Below are positions 42,236-52,805 of a stretch of DNA of 64,000 nucleotides, piece after piece. Numbering within the stretch: position 1 is the first letter of the stretch; each line of letters begins with the position of its first letter. Under the pieces are notes generated by a model. That model did not search any database and was not told where the DNA came from. It was given only the letters and a program-made list of their open reading frames with translations. Both the position numbers and the translations under genes were made by a program. The stretch covers positions 85,077 through 149,076 of the forward strand of contig NW_005179127.1 in NCBI RefSeq assembly GCF_000350225.1, given 5' to 3'. This stretch comes from Chondrus crispus (taxonomy: Eukaryota > Rhodophyta > Florideophyceae > Gigartinales > Gigartinaceae).

Positions 42236-42480
42236 TGTCGTGCACTGAGGGGGAAAGGTGGGATCCCCCTCGGGCAGAGCTCGCGCGTTCGGGGGAGCGT
42301 TGAGGAGTTATCGGGAGACCACCCATAAGGGACCGGTACGGGGCCGGGCGCGATGCGCCGTAGGGAATTAAAGGGTAAAAGTAAAATAGAGGACACGGCC
42401 AGGAGGGGCGGAGCGGTAAGGACATGCTGGCGCGCGTAGGGACTGTAGGGAACCGGGGACGCGCGCGGTAGAGGTAGGTG
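42236..42480. mobile_element. Partial family 2 LTR end
   Basis: Begins TGTCGTGCACTGAGGGGGAA and matches the reverse complement of 38340-38579 for about 240 bp (GACCACCC..., AGGAGGGGC..., GCGCGCGGTAGAGRTAGGTG). Homology ends at about 42480, where the decayed membrane-protein gene begins. The left flank is CAAAA. The other end was not found. Confidence 0.65.
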
Positions 42481-43625
42481 GGAACTGAGCGAAGTAGAAC
42501 GCAATGCCCTCAAGGATATTTGCGACACCGACCAAGCAGATCAAATCGATAAGCCCCGCCGACAGGCGGAACAGCACGGCGCGCTTACCGACCGGTTCGT
42601 CGCGCCTCGCCAGAAGTCGCGAGTTCGGGCACTTTGTGAAGAACGGCATGCCCTCACGGGCAGCGTGCAGGAAGCACAAGAGCGCTATGAACGCCCATTC
42701 GGAGAGCACAATTGCGAGCACCAAGACGCGCGTTCGCTACGTTTCCACGGACTCCGCTCAGCCGAGCAACAACCAATGCGCCGCGACGTACGCCATGGCG
42801 CTTGGGGTTGGTACGCACAGGTACTCCGGTGCCTCGACTGTCGACCAGTTCGACGACAGCGGGGGGGGACATACCGCACCGCGCTGCGATGGGCACCGTG
42901 AAAAACTCGGTGTTGTGCCACATGTGGAAGAGACCCTCCACTCGGCGCCAGCGCAGCCAGCTCTCGCGTGCCGCGGCTTCACCCCACTGCACTCGGTTCA
43001 CGACGCTGTACTAGCTGTCGAAGGAAGGCGAGAAGTCCACTAAGCGAATGTTGAGCGCGATGCCTTCGTAGTAGCGGTACCGGCCGAAGAGGTTGAGTGG
43101 CGAGACGTGATACTTCTCCTCGCTCTCGAAACGGACAAAAATCAAGTCACTGCCCGTTGCGGCAGGCATCCCACACGGAACGCGGGGCCACCGCGACTTC
43201 TACGAGGTCGCTCCATTCTCCTCTGCCGCAACACTGTGTCCGGACGGAGTGTTGATCGTGCGTACCATTGGAATGGCTGCGAACCGCGCCGCGTCTGACA
43301 AGTTCCGTTGGACGTACTCGTGACCATGATCGGAGGTTTGCGACCAGCGGCGCATCCGCAGAAGCGGCGACGGTTGTGGTCCATCAAGGAGGCAGGCCAA
43401 ATCGACCGCACGGGGTTTACGCCGCTGCGCAGCCAAGCCGGGGTACTGGGGGCGGTGAAGGCTGCGACGAGGTCGCCCCTCGTTCGGCCCGCGGAAGCGC
43501 TGCGATACTCTACGGCGCCGCATACGGAGTCTCGGAATCGACCCTTGGGGTCGCTGTGCCCGCAGCGGGCAGCAGCGACATGGGAGGCGGCGGTTGTTCC
43601 ACGGGAAGCCCCGGGTCCGCCTCAA
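42368..43625 (-). pseudogene. Decayed predicted membrane-protein gene
   Basis: Minus-strand frames in succession read SDLIFVRFESEEKYHVSPLN, LFGRYRYYEGIALNIRLVDF, a TAG/shift, then VQWGEAAARESWLRWRRVEG, LFHMWHNTEFFTVPIAARCG. After a shift near 42720 comes VLAIVLSEWAFIALLCFLHA and LIDLICLVGVANILEGIAFY, two strongly hydrophobic helices. The 3' end runs into the family 2 LTR. I do not recognise the family. The gene lies antisense and just inside a plus-oriented 3' LTR (44203), the same arrangement as the antisense ORF in element A. Confidence 0.4.
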
Positions 43626-44202
43626 CCGGTGTTGCAGCCGCGCCCGCGAGGGGCAGCGGCGAGGACTGTGTTTCTTAGATACCCGGCGGCGGCGAACCGG
43701 CCGCTACGGACAGATCAATTGGCGCCTGCGCGGGCCCTGCCCCAACAGTGGCCGGCCCCAGCGCGTCGCGAAGGCGCCGCCGCGGTTGGAAGGCGGGACT
43801 GGCTGGCGTGGCCGCCGGACCCCGGTTCGGGCTCAACGGCTGGCTGTAGGCGCGTGAAGCGATGTCATCGTGACCGTCCTTCGGTGTTCGAGCGAAGAGT
43901 TGTTGGAGAGGAATGTCTTCGTCGTCGTCCGGAGAAAGTCTCGGAGTTCGCAGGAGGGCGTTGGAGGAGAATTGGGGGTCAGTTTAGTTCGCGTGGGAGG
44001 AATCGGAACACTCGCACTCCGAATCGGATGAGGCGGCGGCGTAATGTACCGCCAGCTCGTGGACTATCTAGGAGGCGTGATCGTTCGCGCAGAGGGGTTT
44101 CTGCCCCTGCATCGCGCTCAATTGAGGGAAATGTCAGGAATGGACCGCGCAGTCGAATGGGAGGTCGCTACGGGAACGTAGCGAAATCTAAGGAAGGGTG
44201 TC
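43626..44202. other. GC-rich sequence up to an LTR; no confident gene
   Basis: A plus-strand ORF (43308-44207) is Arg-rich and lacks any domain, so it is probably a composition artefact. The end of the stretch is purine-rich (AAGGAAGGGTGTC, 44190-44202) and abuts TGTAGTATAACGACC, suggesting a polypurine tract before a plus-oriented LTR. Confidence 0.4.
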
Positions 44203-44800
44203 TGTAGTATAACGACCGGCGCGCGCACGGAGGTTATCAACCTGGCGGTCGTGTACGGTGCACACGTGGGCGGGCGTGCCCACTTCTAGGGAGCGCGCGC
44301 GTGTTCCAACCCGTCCTGGCGTGGCGCACGTGTGCAGTAGCACGCGTGTCGTCCGTGTGATAGTCTAAGCGTGTTACGCATTCGCGTAAGCACACGTGTC
44401 TTCCGTGCGGTAGTCTGTAAGCATCACGCGTGTACGGCAGTACACACGTGTAGTAGCAGCGTCCGTGCGATAGTAGTAATTATGGCGCTAGGTTTTTAAT
44501 TGTCACAGTACCCGGCACGCAGTAGGCGGCAGGTACCGTACTGGGACAGGTTTCCGAGGCGTCCTTCTGAGGGGATAAAACCTGAAAGCCGCCTCGACCA
44601 GTGAACTGGGGCAAGACCACCTCGGTCCCTTTCGCGCCTATATATGACCGTTCGGTAAGTCTATCCGCGCGCTGGCTTCTAAACCGTACTGGTGGCGCCC
44701 GTTCACGTACCACGGGAAGACTGCGCATAACCGGCCAGTGAGTCTCTCCCTTTTCGCGAGTTCGCCCGTATCGGATCTATTCGCACCGCGCGTCCGCGTC
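44203..44800 (+). mobile_element. Probable 3' LTR, related to the element A LTR (right end not fixed)
   Basis: Starts TGTAGTATAACGACC, close to the element A LTR start TGTAGCATAACTACC. As in that LTR, the first 280 bp are rich in CACGTGT-type inverted repeats. A TATA box (CCTATATATGACCG, about 44637) follows at a similar distance. The right end is unclear because sequence passes into a copia fragment near 44810. Confidence 0.5.
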
Positions 44801-44802
44801 TA

Positions 44803-45240
44803 GTGCTCCCTGTACGAAGCCCCGCCTCTCACCCAACCCAGGATGGAGAGGCGTTATTCCACACTGATGGCCTTGGCAACTCCGTTCCGATCCAGTTTAA
44901 GTCTCAAAAGTCCAAGAGAGTCGTCCATTCGGCGAAGGCTGGCGAAGTTCTTGCATTCACCGATCTCTTTGATGTTACATCCAGCCTTTCTGCTAAGATG
45001 GGAGACATATACTGCCGTCAGATTCCCGTTCAAGTATTTAGAGATTCGAAGTCTCTCTTTGACGTGATTTCAAAACGCACCTGAAGGTCGGAGAAGCGGG
45101 CCGTGCTCGATATCTCTGCCAATCGCGAAGGGTTTCGTGACAAAGCCATGTCTGACATCATATTCGTCCGCGGCCAAATCGATGTCTTAAACAGCGCTAC
45201 AACATGTTGGCACTTCTGTCTTACCATCTGTGCAAGCCGA
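44803..45240 (+). pseudogene. Ty1/copia RNase H fragment
   Basis: The frame reads DGEALFHTDGLGNSVPIQFK, then SQKSKRVVHSAKAGEVLAFT and VQVFRDSKSLFDVISKRT, a TGA at about 45082, then RAVLDISANREGFRDKAMSD and IIFVRGQIDVLNSATTCWHF. This is the order at the end of Ty1/copia pol (S-K-x-R-x-V-x-S-x-x-A-E, D-x-x-S-L-x-D, R-x-x-x-DI, DxLT). No RT, integrase or gag accompanies it, so it is a 3' truncation remnant. Confidence 0.65.
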
Positions 45241-45909
45241 GCAGTGGATAGTCAGAGATCGGCGCCTTTTTCTTGTCCCCCTTTACTCCCTACCCGTGTG
45301 AAAACCAGTATTAGTGGCATCATTGTTTTCTGAGCCCGACCGAGTCAAAGACATATTTTGCAGACTATCCATCGCGTCGTTGACTATTTCTACAATTTGT
45401 AACGCCCAGCAGCTGTTGTTCAGTTGTAACACGTGTACACTGCGTACGAGTGGGATTTTGATCTCGATCCGGGATAGAGATCCCGATCCATATGCTTTGC
45501 TAACGCACTGATGTGGCTAGCACCACCTCCAATGCATCAGGGCAATGCAATTCGAATCACCTTCGTTCATTAATGCAAGTGAGCATTTGGCCCGCTAGAA
45601 TGGTCGTGGCCCCGATTTGGACCCGACGCCATGGGCATTCCAAAAGCCTCTTTTCCGCGTGGGTATGAAGCAGCAACGAGTAGTGTCGCCGCAAATAAAC
45701 GAAGGCACGCGAGCACGCACGGAGCGACTCAGTGTGGCCATAATTTCCCTGCTTTGCCTTTTTCTACTCCTTCTATGCTTCCCCTCTCTCTCCCTCTCTC
45801 TGAGACCCTTATTCTAGATACTTGAGCTTTCACTCCTCCGCATTACGAGCGGCAGCTCAGGACCCGGTAGGCGCTACAAATTACATCCGACTCCTTCTCC
45901 ACCTCCACC
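45241..45909. other. No gene seen; spacer before element C
   Basis: Mixed sequence with CT-rich tracts (45770-45800). ORFs are short and of low complexity. Confidence 0.5.
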
Positions 45910-46182
45910 TGTGGCATCTAGGTGCCATCTGGTTCCATTTCGGATAGGATCCCTTTCTGGTGCTATTTGGTTCTATTTCGGATAGCATCCCTTTCTCGAT
46001 ACTCCCTTTTACTTGTGTTCGTTTTTAGAGTTCTTCCTTTTATGGCATCTTTGCCTCTGTCTCAAGTTTCGCCAAGGATTTGTAGTATCTGTTGTGCCAG
46101 CATTTAAGTTGACTCACTACTCACTTAACAGAGAGTCAGAGGACTACACTCTCGACTATCTTTTCTTCGTGCAGAAGCCAAA
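45910..46182 (+). repeat. Element C 5' LTR
   Basis: Begins TGTGGCATCTAGGTGCCATC and ends GCAGAAGCCAAA. It contains a short internal duplication (TTCCATTTCGGATAGNATCC repeated as TTCTATTTCGGATAGCATCC). The end AAA is unusual for an LTR, but the TSD and the LTR pair fix it there. Directly downstream GTGATCACTTCGCAAGC would be the primer-binding region; I do not recognise the tRNA. Confidence 0.85.
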
Positions 46183-46215
46183 GTGATCACTTCGCAAGCA
46201 AGTTCGTCTACCTGA

Positions 46216-47262
46216 ATGCACAAACTTTACTGTGCTTCCACCACGGCCGAGAGCCGGCAAGGTGGACAGGACTTGTTTACTCCAATCTCGCACCCTGAGT
46301 TCCGTCAGCTTAGTCAGAAGCACATTCTTGTCTTCCTTCGTGAGCGAGAGAGCTACTTTCTGCGAATCAAAGATGCTGTTATTAGTGGTGGAACATACAT
46401 AGAACCCATAAGCCTCAAGGCCTCGGTGGACTCTGGTTTACTCAAATTGCTCATCGAGCTTGACGAATTTGGACATGAAGTTACTGATTTGGACGAGCTC
46501 ACCAACTAAATACTTCTAAATTGGCTAGAGAATCGGCAAAGGAATACTTTCGAATGCTTGACTTTGGAGCAGTTGGAGCACATAGTTGTGTCACATGTAC
46601 GTATCAATTTGAAAGAACCTGACGCACAGCTAAGGGTAATCCGTCTTTTCGCTGATTACGAAACGCTGCTACGTTCCCGCAAGTGGGATAAGTTAATAGA
46701 AGAAAACCCGAAGGTGGCTATATCACACCTGGTACAATTGCTAAAAACGCAGCCTTTGCGCGTCAAGATCGATAATGATCTTCAGCTATCAAAAAGGAAA
46801 CTACGAAAAGACTGGAAAGGGTTCTACAAGTATGTCGCCCAACAAGCTGTCTTTTGTGAATCTTTTGCGCCTGCCCGCCATTCTACTTCTGTCGGAAAAT
46901 CATCTACAATTGATCGCCTCAATCCGCGTACGAACCACTATAGCACGGTGAAGTCCGGACCTTCCAAGTCCCCTGGATCTGAAACCACAACGAAATCTGG
47001 ATTGTTTACAAACACAGTACCCTCTCTTCGTTTCTCAAAATCTTCTTCCCAATTTTCCACAAACAGGCAGAATCGCTCTGCGAGCACTGCCCCTGGTAAT
47101 GCTATGGAACTCCCTCGATGTCTTAACGTCTATGTGTGTAATGAACATCATTTCGTGAAGAACTGTCGCAAGACCAGTACGGACGAAGCAAAACATTTGC
47201 TCAAGGCATTTCACGAAAAAAACTGTGCTACACGCTCAATAAGAGTGCTCTGTGTCCCATGA
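46216..47262 (+). pseudogene. Element C Gag
   Basis: Frame: LFTPISHPEFRQLSQKHILV, FLRERESYFLRIKD, a TAA at 46507-46509, then in the same frame CLTLEQLEHIVVSHVRINLK, LFADYETLLRSRKW. A Ser/Thr-rich linker and a damaged zinc knuckle follow (CLNVYVCNEHHFVKNC). A TGA at 47260 ends it, in frame with the protease. Both stops look like point mutations. Confidence 0.75.
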
Positions 47263-48207
47263 GACTCTCCGGCACCAGTTTCGGCTGTAAATGGGCGATA
47301 CACAGCAACTTTATCTGACTCAGTGCCTATCGTTATTAATGGTGACTACGGGGCTGACCACTTTGCTTTATCCAACGATCATTTAAAACGATGTGCTTCA
47401 GAACGAATCTTTGTTCAAGTCTTGCCCCTAAAAGAACCGATTCCAATGCAATTGGCTCTAGATAAAGGTACAGAAGCGAAACCACGCACGTTCTATGCTA
47501 AGGCAAAATCTCGGGTCTCTACCACCATTCAGCTGGCCTCGGGCCCACTTCGTCTCCGAAACTTGGAGTACCTTGCTTTTGACGAGCATATGTCTGAAGT
47601 CATCCTGGCCCGGCCTGTCCTGCAAACCATCGGCTTTGATTTAGACAAGCATCTTTCGGCTGTTAGATCACAGTTCCATGACACGGACTTCTCACACGTC
47701 GGTTTTTCGCCGGGCGTCTACGATACCTCTACTGTTGAACCTCCCACCACTCCTGGCCATCTCTCTCGATTGCTATTCTCGAACTCCCGCAATCCCCCTG
47801 ACACTGTAGGCTACGATTCCAGGTCCGAACCTGGGTTTTACGGTGACTACATGGTACAGGATGATTTAACGGACGACGAAGACGAAGTTCGTACAGGGGT
47901 GCATGTGGACACCGAATTGCAATCTGACCTCGAGGATATGCTTTCCGCAGCAAAATCCGCTGGACTACCTGACTCACTCCACGTCGGTCTACGTCAGCTT
48001 GTTCTACAGTACCGCGATATTTTCCGCAACAAAATGGGATCGGATCCGCCTGCCAATGTACCGCCAATGATTATTCGCCTCAAATCTGATGCAAAGCCTG
48101 TTCGCGTCAAACTACGCCTCTACTCACCACCACAAGCTGCCTTCCTGCGCAAGAAGGTCGACGAGTTGCTGTACCTCGGCCTCATTTATCGAAACAATAC
48201 CTCGCAG
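47263..48207 (+). pseudogene. Element C protease and start of RT
   Basis: Retropepsin-like segment VPIVINGDYGADHFALSNDH (D-Y-G-A-D, where D-T/S-G-A is normal), then MSEVILARPVLQTIGFDL. A linker leads to the RT N-terminus: DPPANVPPMIIRLKSDAKPV, FLRKKVDELLYLGLIYRNNT. It stops in the 370-bp insertion that begins at 48208. Confidence 0.75.
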
Positions 48208-48577
48208 TGATGTTGTGAGCGACGGACTGACTTGGCAGTTAAGCACTCAGAGGCGAAATTCTTGCGATCTTGCCATCAACTTTATTTGTTCGCAACTTCA
48301 ACTATGCATTATCTAGACTACAGTTCCACGTAAAACCCACCTAAAATCGTAGAACAGTCAACACAGTGGCCACATTGGCGGGGACCATGACAGTAAGACA
48401 AACTAGAATCAGATTATACATTTCGAGTGCACACAACAGACATAGTGTACAATTAGTGGAGCGAGGACCATGGACACGAGGTGCATCGAGATGGCTCCGA
48501 GGACCAATTTCTCCACAGAAAATATTTCTCGACGCAATTGCAGGTGTGAGGACATCTACATCAATTACAATCAGAGT
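48208..48577. mobile_element. 370-bp insertion in element C RT
   Basis: Between RNNTSQ and WASAPLIVPK the RT frame is interrupted by 370 bp that begin TGATGTTGTGAGC and end ACAATCAGAGT. CAG lies at both sides (48205-48207, 48578-48580), giving a 3-bp duplication. There are no clear inverted ends and no coding. A small DNA element is possible. The class is unknown. Confidence 0.65.
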
Positions 48578-49351
48578 CAGTGGGCCTCTGCTCCTCTTAT
48601 TGTGCCGAAGCCAGGGCCGGGGTTGTTTCGATTTACTGTGGACTTACGCCCAGTTAATGATCAGACCGAACCTGCAGTTTGGCCAATGCCCAACATAGAC
48701 AGCGCGTTGTCCCAGATTCCTGGAGCCACATGTATCGCGTCTCTGGATTTCTGTCATGGGTATTGGCAGCTGCCACTCGATCGAGCCTCTCAGGAATGCC
48801 AGAGCTTCATTTGTCCTGATGGTGTCTACTCTCCTACACGTGTGTTGCATGGGCAAACCAACGCTGTGGCGTATTATCAAAGCAGCATCCAGGCTTTGTG
48901 CACGCCTTTGCCAGAGTTTTTGTTGCAATGGCTCGACGACATACTCGCACATTCAAGCTCACCCGGTGAGCTTATCTCACTGTTAGCTCGCTTCATTGCG
49001 ATCTGCCGACAGTGCGTCCAGAAGCTGCATTCCCGCAAGTGTCGTTTGTTTTTACGTGAGGTGAACTGGTGCGGCCGACTTCTTTCCAAGGACGGTATTC
49101 GTTTAGAACCGCGTCGTTTATCCGCACTACTCGAAATCACAGAACCATCTACCGGTGCCAATCTGCAGCAATTCGTCTGTGCGGCGAATTGGATGCGTTC
49201 CGCCATCCCTACGTTCAACGAGTTAATTGAACATTTTTCTTCCTTGCTGGAGGAGGTGTACAGCAAGACGGGCAAGCAGACTCGCAAATCTGTCTCTGGC
49301 ATTTCTCTCTCCTCCACTTCCTGGGGTGTTTCCCACCGCGCATGCTTTTAA
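48578..49351 (+). pseudogene. Element C reverse transcriptase
   Basis: Palm and fingers: QWASAPLIVPKPGPGLFRFT, VDLRPVNDQTEPAVWPMPN, CIASLDFCHGYWQLPLDRAS, then LLQWLDDILAHSSSP (LDD catalytic pair intact, normally YxDD) and WCGRLLSKDGIRLEPRRLSA. It shifts frame into the RNase H ORF near 49290. Confidence 0.85.
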
Positions 49352-49901
49352 TGCTTTGAAGGAAGCCCTGCACCATGCCGCAATCCTGGCCCATCCAGAT
49401 GAAAGTAAGCTTTTATGCCTCTTTACGCACGCATCTGATAAGCACTGGGCTGCTGTTCTTACCCAGATACCCCCAGAGGACAAAGACCTTCCATGTATCG
49501 ATCAACGCCATCAGCCTCTTTCTTTCCTTTCCGGATCCTTCCGTAAGAGTGCTGCTAGCTGGTCTACGCCTGAGAAGGAGAGATTCGCAATAGTAGCAGC
49601 AGCTACTCGGTTGGACTACATGCTACTGCGGCAGTCCGGGTTCTGGCTCTTCACCGACCACCAAATCCTTACGTTCACTTTCAACCTAATTGCTGTGAAC
49701 CCGAACATAGCTAAGCGTGTTGCCAGCAATATTGAGCGTTGGTCGATGAAGTTGGCTGCCTTTAGATACCACATTGTGCACATCACTGGAGAGGAAAATG
49801 TATGGGCTGATTTACTTTCCCGGTGGGGCGCAACTGTGTTCGCACGTCCCCCCCCCGAAGATCAGTTCCTTGTTGCTTGTCCCCGTCGCTCCTGCTCTTG
49901 A
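49227..49901 (+). pseudogene. Element C RNase H
   Basis: Connection (NALKEALHHAAILAHPDESK), RNase H core (LCLFTHASDKHWAAVLTQIP; SWSTPEKERFAIVAAATRLD; FWLFTDHQILTFTF) and HITGEENVWADLLSRWG. The first catalytic position reads His (FTHAS) where FTDAS is expected. Confidence 0.85.
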
Positions 49902-50039
49902 CCCAGAATTCAAGTGGCCTTCTCACCGCGAGCTACTACGCTTGCAAACTGAAACTCTGAAGACACTCGGCGATTTGGAAGGGGATATCCCTCCCGTACA
50001 AAAAATGAACAAGGTTTACGAATTAACAACACATTTGCA

Positions 50040-50584
50040 GTGTGGATTCCCACGAAAGCTACCGACATGCAGCTTCGAATCTGTATCATTGGTCATTGCG
50101 GCCGTAGTGGCCACCGCGGGGCTGACACAACCTTTGCAAACATTCAGCGTCATTTTTATTGGAAGAATATGAGGTCTGACATTTCCGTCTTCTGCAACAC
50201 ATGCTTGCACTGCTTGGCTACTGTTGGCGGCAATCGAGTTCCCAGACCCCTTGCCCATGCCGTTCATTCTGAAAAGGCAAACGAACTCATACATTTCGAC
50301 TTTTTGTATCTTGGTGAATGTGGCGCCGCAACGCCCTATTGCCTGATCATCAAGGATGATGCGACTTCCTTTGTATGGCTTGAACCCTGCGCTTCTGCAG
50401 ATGCAGAGTCAGTTGTTGATGTCTTACTCCGCTGGTTTTCGTCGTTCGGTGTGGCATTGACCTGGGTTTCTGATCAAGGCTCTCATTTCAAAAACAAAGT
50501 CATTGACTCCCTCAATCGCCAGTTGCATGCATAGCATCATTTTACCACTCCGTACAATCCTCAGTCAAATGGTACAGTGGAGTC
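50040..50584 (+). pseudogene. Element C integrase, part before the solo LTR
   Basis: H2C2 region (GHCGRSGHRGADTTFANIQR, CNTCLHC), catalytic Asp (LIHFDFLYLGE, SDQGSHFKNK) and, after an in-frame TAG at 50532, HHFTTPYNPQSNGTVE with the catalytic Glu. The TSD GAGTC starts in that codon. Confidence 0.85.
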
Positions 50585-51680
50585 TGTAGTGCAATTTGCC
50601 TGTCAGGCCGGAACCAGGGCCAACGGTCCAGCGACAACACAACCATCAAACAACAACCAACAAGAGTTGCCGACGGCACAGCCCTACGGAGTGTCCGATT
50701 CTCCTTTTCCATTTAAGTGGGGTTTCGGCCCACAGTAGCTCAAGTCCCTGATACGGGGGGCAAAACGAAGAGGCCCGCCCCGGGAGGAATGGTGGTAGAG
50801 TCTTGTACAGGCAGTTGCTCGGCGAGTTCGGGGCGGTGATTAGGAAGCCGGGCCCGGTGGGTCGTAAAGCCAATGCTCGCGGAGCGCCTGTTACACCTTA
50901 TACCCTTGAGGAGGTCTTCGACGGAGGCATCGCAACGCAGCCCGACGGGAATTAGCAAACACGTAGCAGCGCTACACCTCCGTACTGCCCGATGGCAAAG
51001 TACCCACACCAGAATGGTGGCAACCTGTATCCGATGGAACCAACACTGTCCTGTATACACAACAGGACCTTCGAGGAAGACGTCTTCGCAGCAGCCTCCG
51101 TCGGTGGACGTAAACAAGTAGCAGCGCTACACCCACGTGACGCCCGATGGCCAAGACACCTACACCGGTCCTGTCGCAACCAAAGCCGATGGCACCAACA
51201 ACAAACAAAAGAACCAACACAAGAGCCCGATGACTCCAGTCGTCACAATGCGGATCGAAATCAGGCACTGTGGAACCAACACAAGATATGGGAATAGAAA
51301 TAGAGATAGAAATAGAAAAGGATAGGTGAAATAAAGGAAAAGGAAAGGGAACCCCGGAGCGCAAAGGATAACGTAATCTGTGGTAAAAGGGAGCGTCTTA
51401 GGACAGACGGACTTCGACCAAGGTGATATTCAACTCTGGCAACTCGCGTTGTCTTTATTGACTTGGTCGGACAAAGGGCTAAGTTATATAGAGCCCCGCC
51501 GGGGCGAGTACAGTAGCTCCCGGCTCTAGATTCTAGATCTAATTAGTAAATAAATTAAATAATTAAAATAATCGTGCGCTTCGTCGCACACGTGTGTCCC
51601 CCAAACCCGGACTACAGTATCCAATTTTTTTCCTTTTTCACTTCTTTTCACCCCCCTTTTCAGGTGCGTATTGCACTACA
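50585..51680. mobile_element. Solo LTR (family 3, 1,096 bp) in element C integrase
   Basis: Ends TGTAGTGCAATTTGCCTG and CAGGTGCGTATTGCACTACA are inverted. GAGTC flanks both sides (50580-50584, 51681-51685). Excision restores NGTVES-MCKEVLRAVRALLS. A TATA-like AGTTATATAGAGC lies near 51483. It has internal repeats of GTAGCAGCGCTACACC and GATGGCCAAGACACCTACAC. Same family as 36996-38020. Confidence 0.9.
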
Positions 51681-51685
51681 GAGTC

Positions 51686-52505
51686 TATGTGCAAGGAAGT
51701 TCTCCGCGCCGTAAGAGCCCTCCTGTCCGAATTTCGCCTCAAGAAAACCGAGTGGCCGTCAGTCATTCGGATCGTCCAGAGCGTTCTAAGCCACTCCTCC
51801 CGTCCTAGTCTCGGAAAAAAGCGCCTGTCACTGCTTTCGCTGATCTCCCTGCCGATAACCCGCTTCGTACGCTTCTACCCCTTCAACCCGCCGAACCGTC
51901 AACATTGGCGTTTATCAAAGCTCAGCAGTTGATGCGAATTGGCTACATGACCCAATCCCTTGCCAACCTTCACCGACATGTTTCGGAGAGTCGCACACGG
52001 AAGCACCAGAACGAGCTCGATCGCCACAAAAAACGTACAGGTATTCGTCAGGCTAATTTTGAGGTCGGCGATTTGGTTCTCGTGGCTGCTCGTGAATCAC
52101 ACTCAGGAAGCAACTCGACGTCAAGTGGACGGGCCCGCGACGTGTCACTCTCTGTGATTCTCAGCTTGTATTTGAGGTTGAGGACCTCCTGAATGAAACT
52201 CGTTCTTTGTTACACGCTAACAGGCTTAAGTTTTACGCAGATTCCCGACTCGCTATCACGGAAACATTCCAGATAACATCGACCACGACGAGACGCATTA
52301 CTATACAGTGATCAAGCTTCTTGGTTTGCGATACAACCAAGACCTCAAGCAGTTTGAAGTTCAGTGCGCGTGGCGTGGCTTCGCGCAGGAGGAGCTTACT
52401 TGGAAGCCCTTTCAGCATATGCCGGAAGACATTCCGGAAATGCTGGATAAGTTCCTTCAAGGCCATTCTAATCAGAAACTTGTGGACGCAGCTCGAGCAA
52501 GCTGA
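51686..52505 (+). pseudogene. Element C integrase tail and chromodomain-like end
   Basis: Reads CKEVLRAVRALLSEFRLKKT, EWPSVIRIVQSVLSHSSRPS, then after shifts QSLANLHRHVSESRTRKHQN, ANFEVGDLVLVA and finally YTVIKLLGLRYNQDLKQFEV, QCAWRGFAQEELTWKPFQHM. The last matches a chromodomain (W-x-G, then TW-x-P). Confidence 0.75.
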
Positions 52506-52527
52506 CCTGCTCCTCTGAAGAGCGGAT

Positions 52528-52800
52528 TGTGGCATCTAGGTGCCATCTGGTTCCATTTCGGATAGCATCCCCTTCTGGTGCTATTTGGTTCTATTTCGGA
52601 TAGCATCCCTTTCTGGATTATCCCTTTTACTTGTGACCGTTTTTAGAGTTCTTCCTTTTATGGCATCTTTGCCTCTGTCTCACGTTTAGTCAAGACTTTG
52701 TAGTATCTGTTGTGCCAGCATTTAAGTTGACTCACTACTCACTAAACAGAGAGTCAGAGGACTACACTCTCGACTATCTTTTCTTCGTGCAGAAGCCAAA
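52528..52800 (+). repeat. Element C 3' LTR
   Basis: Copy of 45910-46182 with few differences. It ends GCAGAAGCCAAA and is followed by CCACC. Confidence 0.9.
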
Positions 52801-52805
52801 CCACC

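Larger units (their letters stand above)
45910..52800 (+). mobile_element. Element C: complete Ty3/gypsy element with two nested insertions
   Basis: Two 273-bp LTRs (45910-46182, 52528-52800) enclose gag, protease, RT, RNase H, integrase and a chromodomain-like tail in that order. CCACC occurs directly before and after (45905-45909, 52801-52805). The total of 6,891 bp includes a 370-bp insertion and a 1,096-bp solo LTR, leaving about 5.4 kb of element. Coding frames have several stops and shifts. The LTRs differ at few positions, so insertion is not ancient relative to the decay. Confidence 0.9.

Noticed and set aside
43308-44207. 300-residue Arg-rich plus-strand ORF
   Set aside because: Low complexity and no domain; the minus strand carries membrane helices and aromatic-rich segments, so this is likely a shadow.
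46183-46200. Standard TGG-type primer-binding site after the element C LTR
   Set aside because: The sequence is GTGATCACTTCGCAAGC, which does not match a common tRNA 3' end I can recall.
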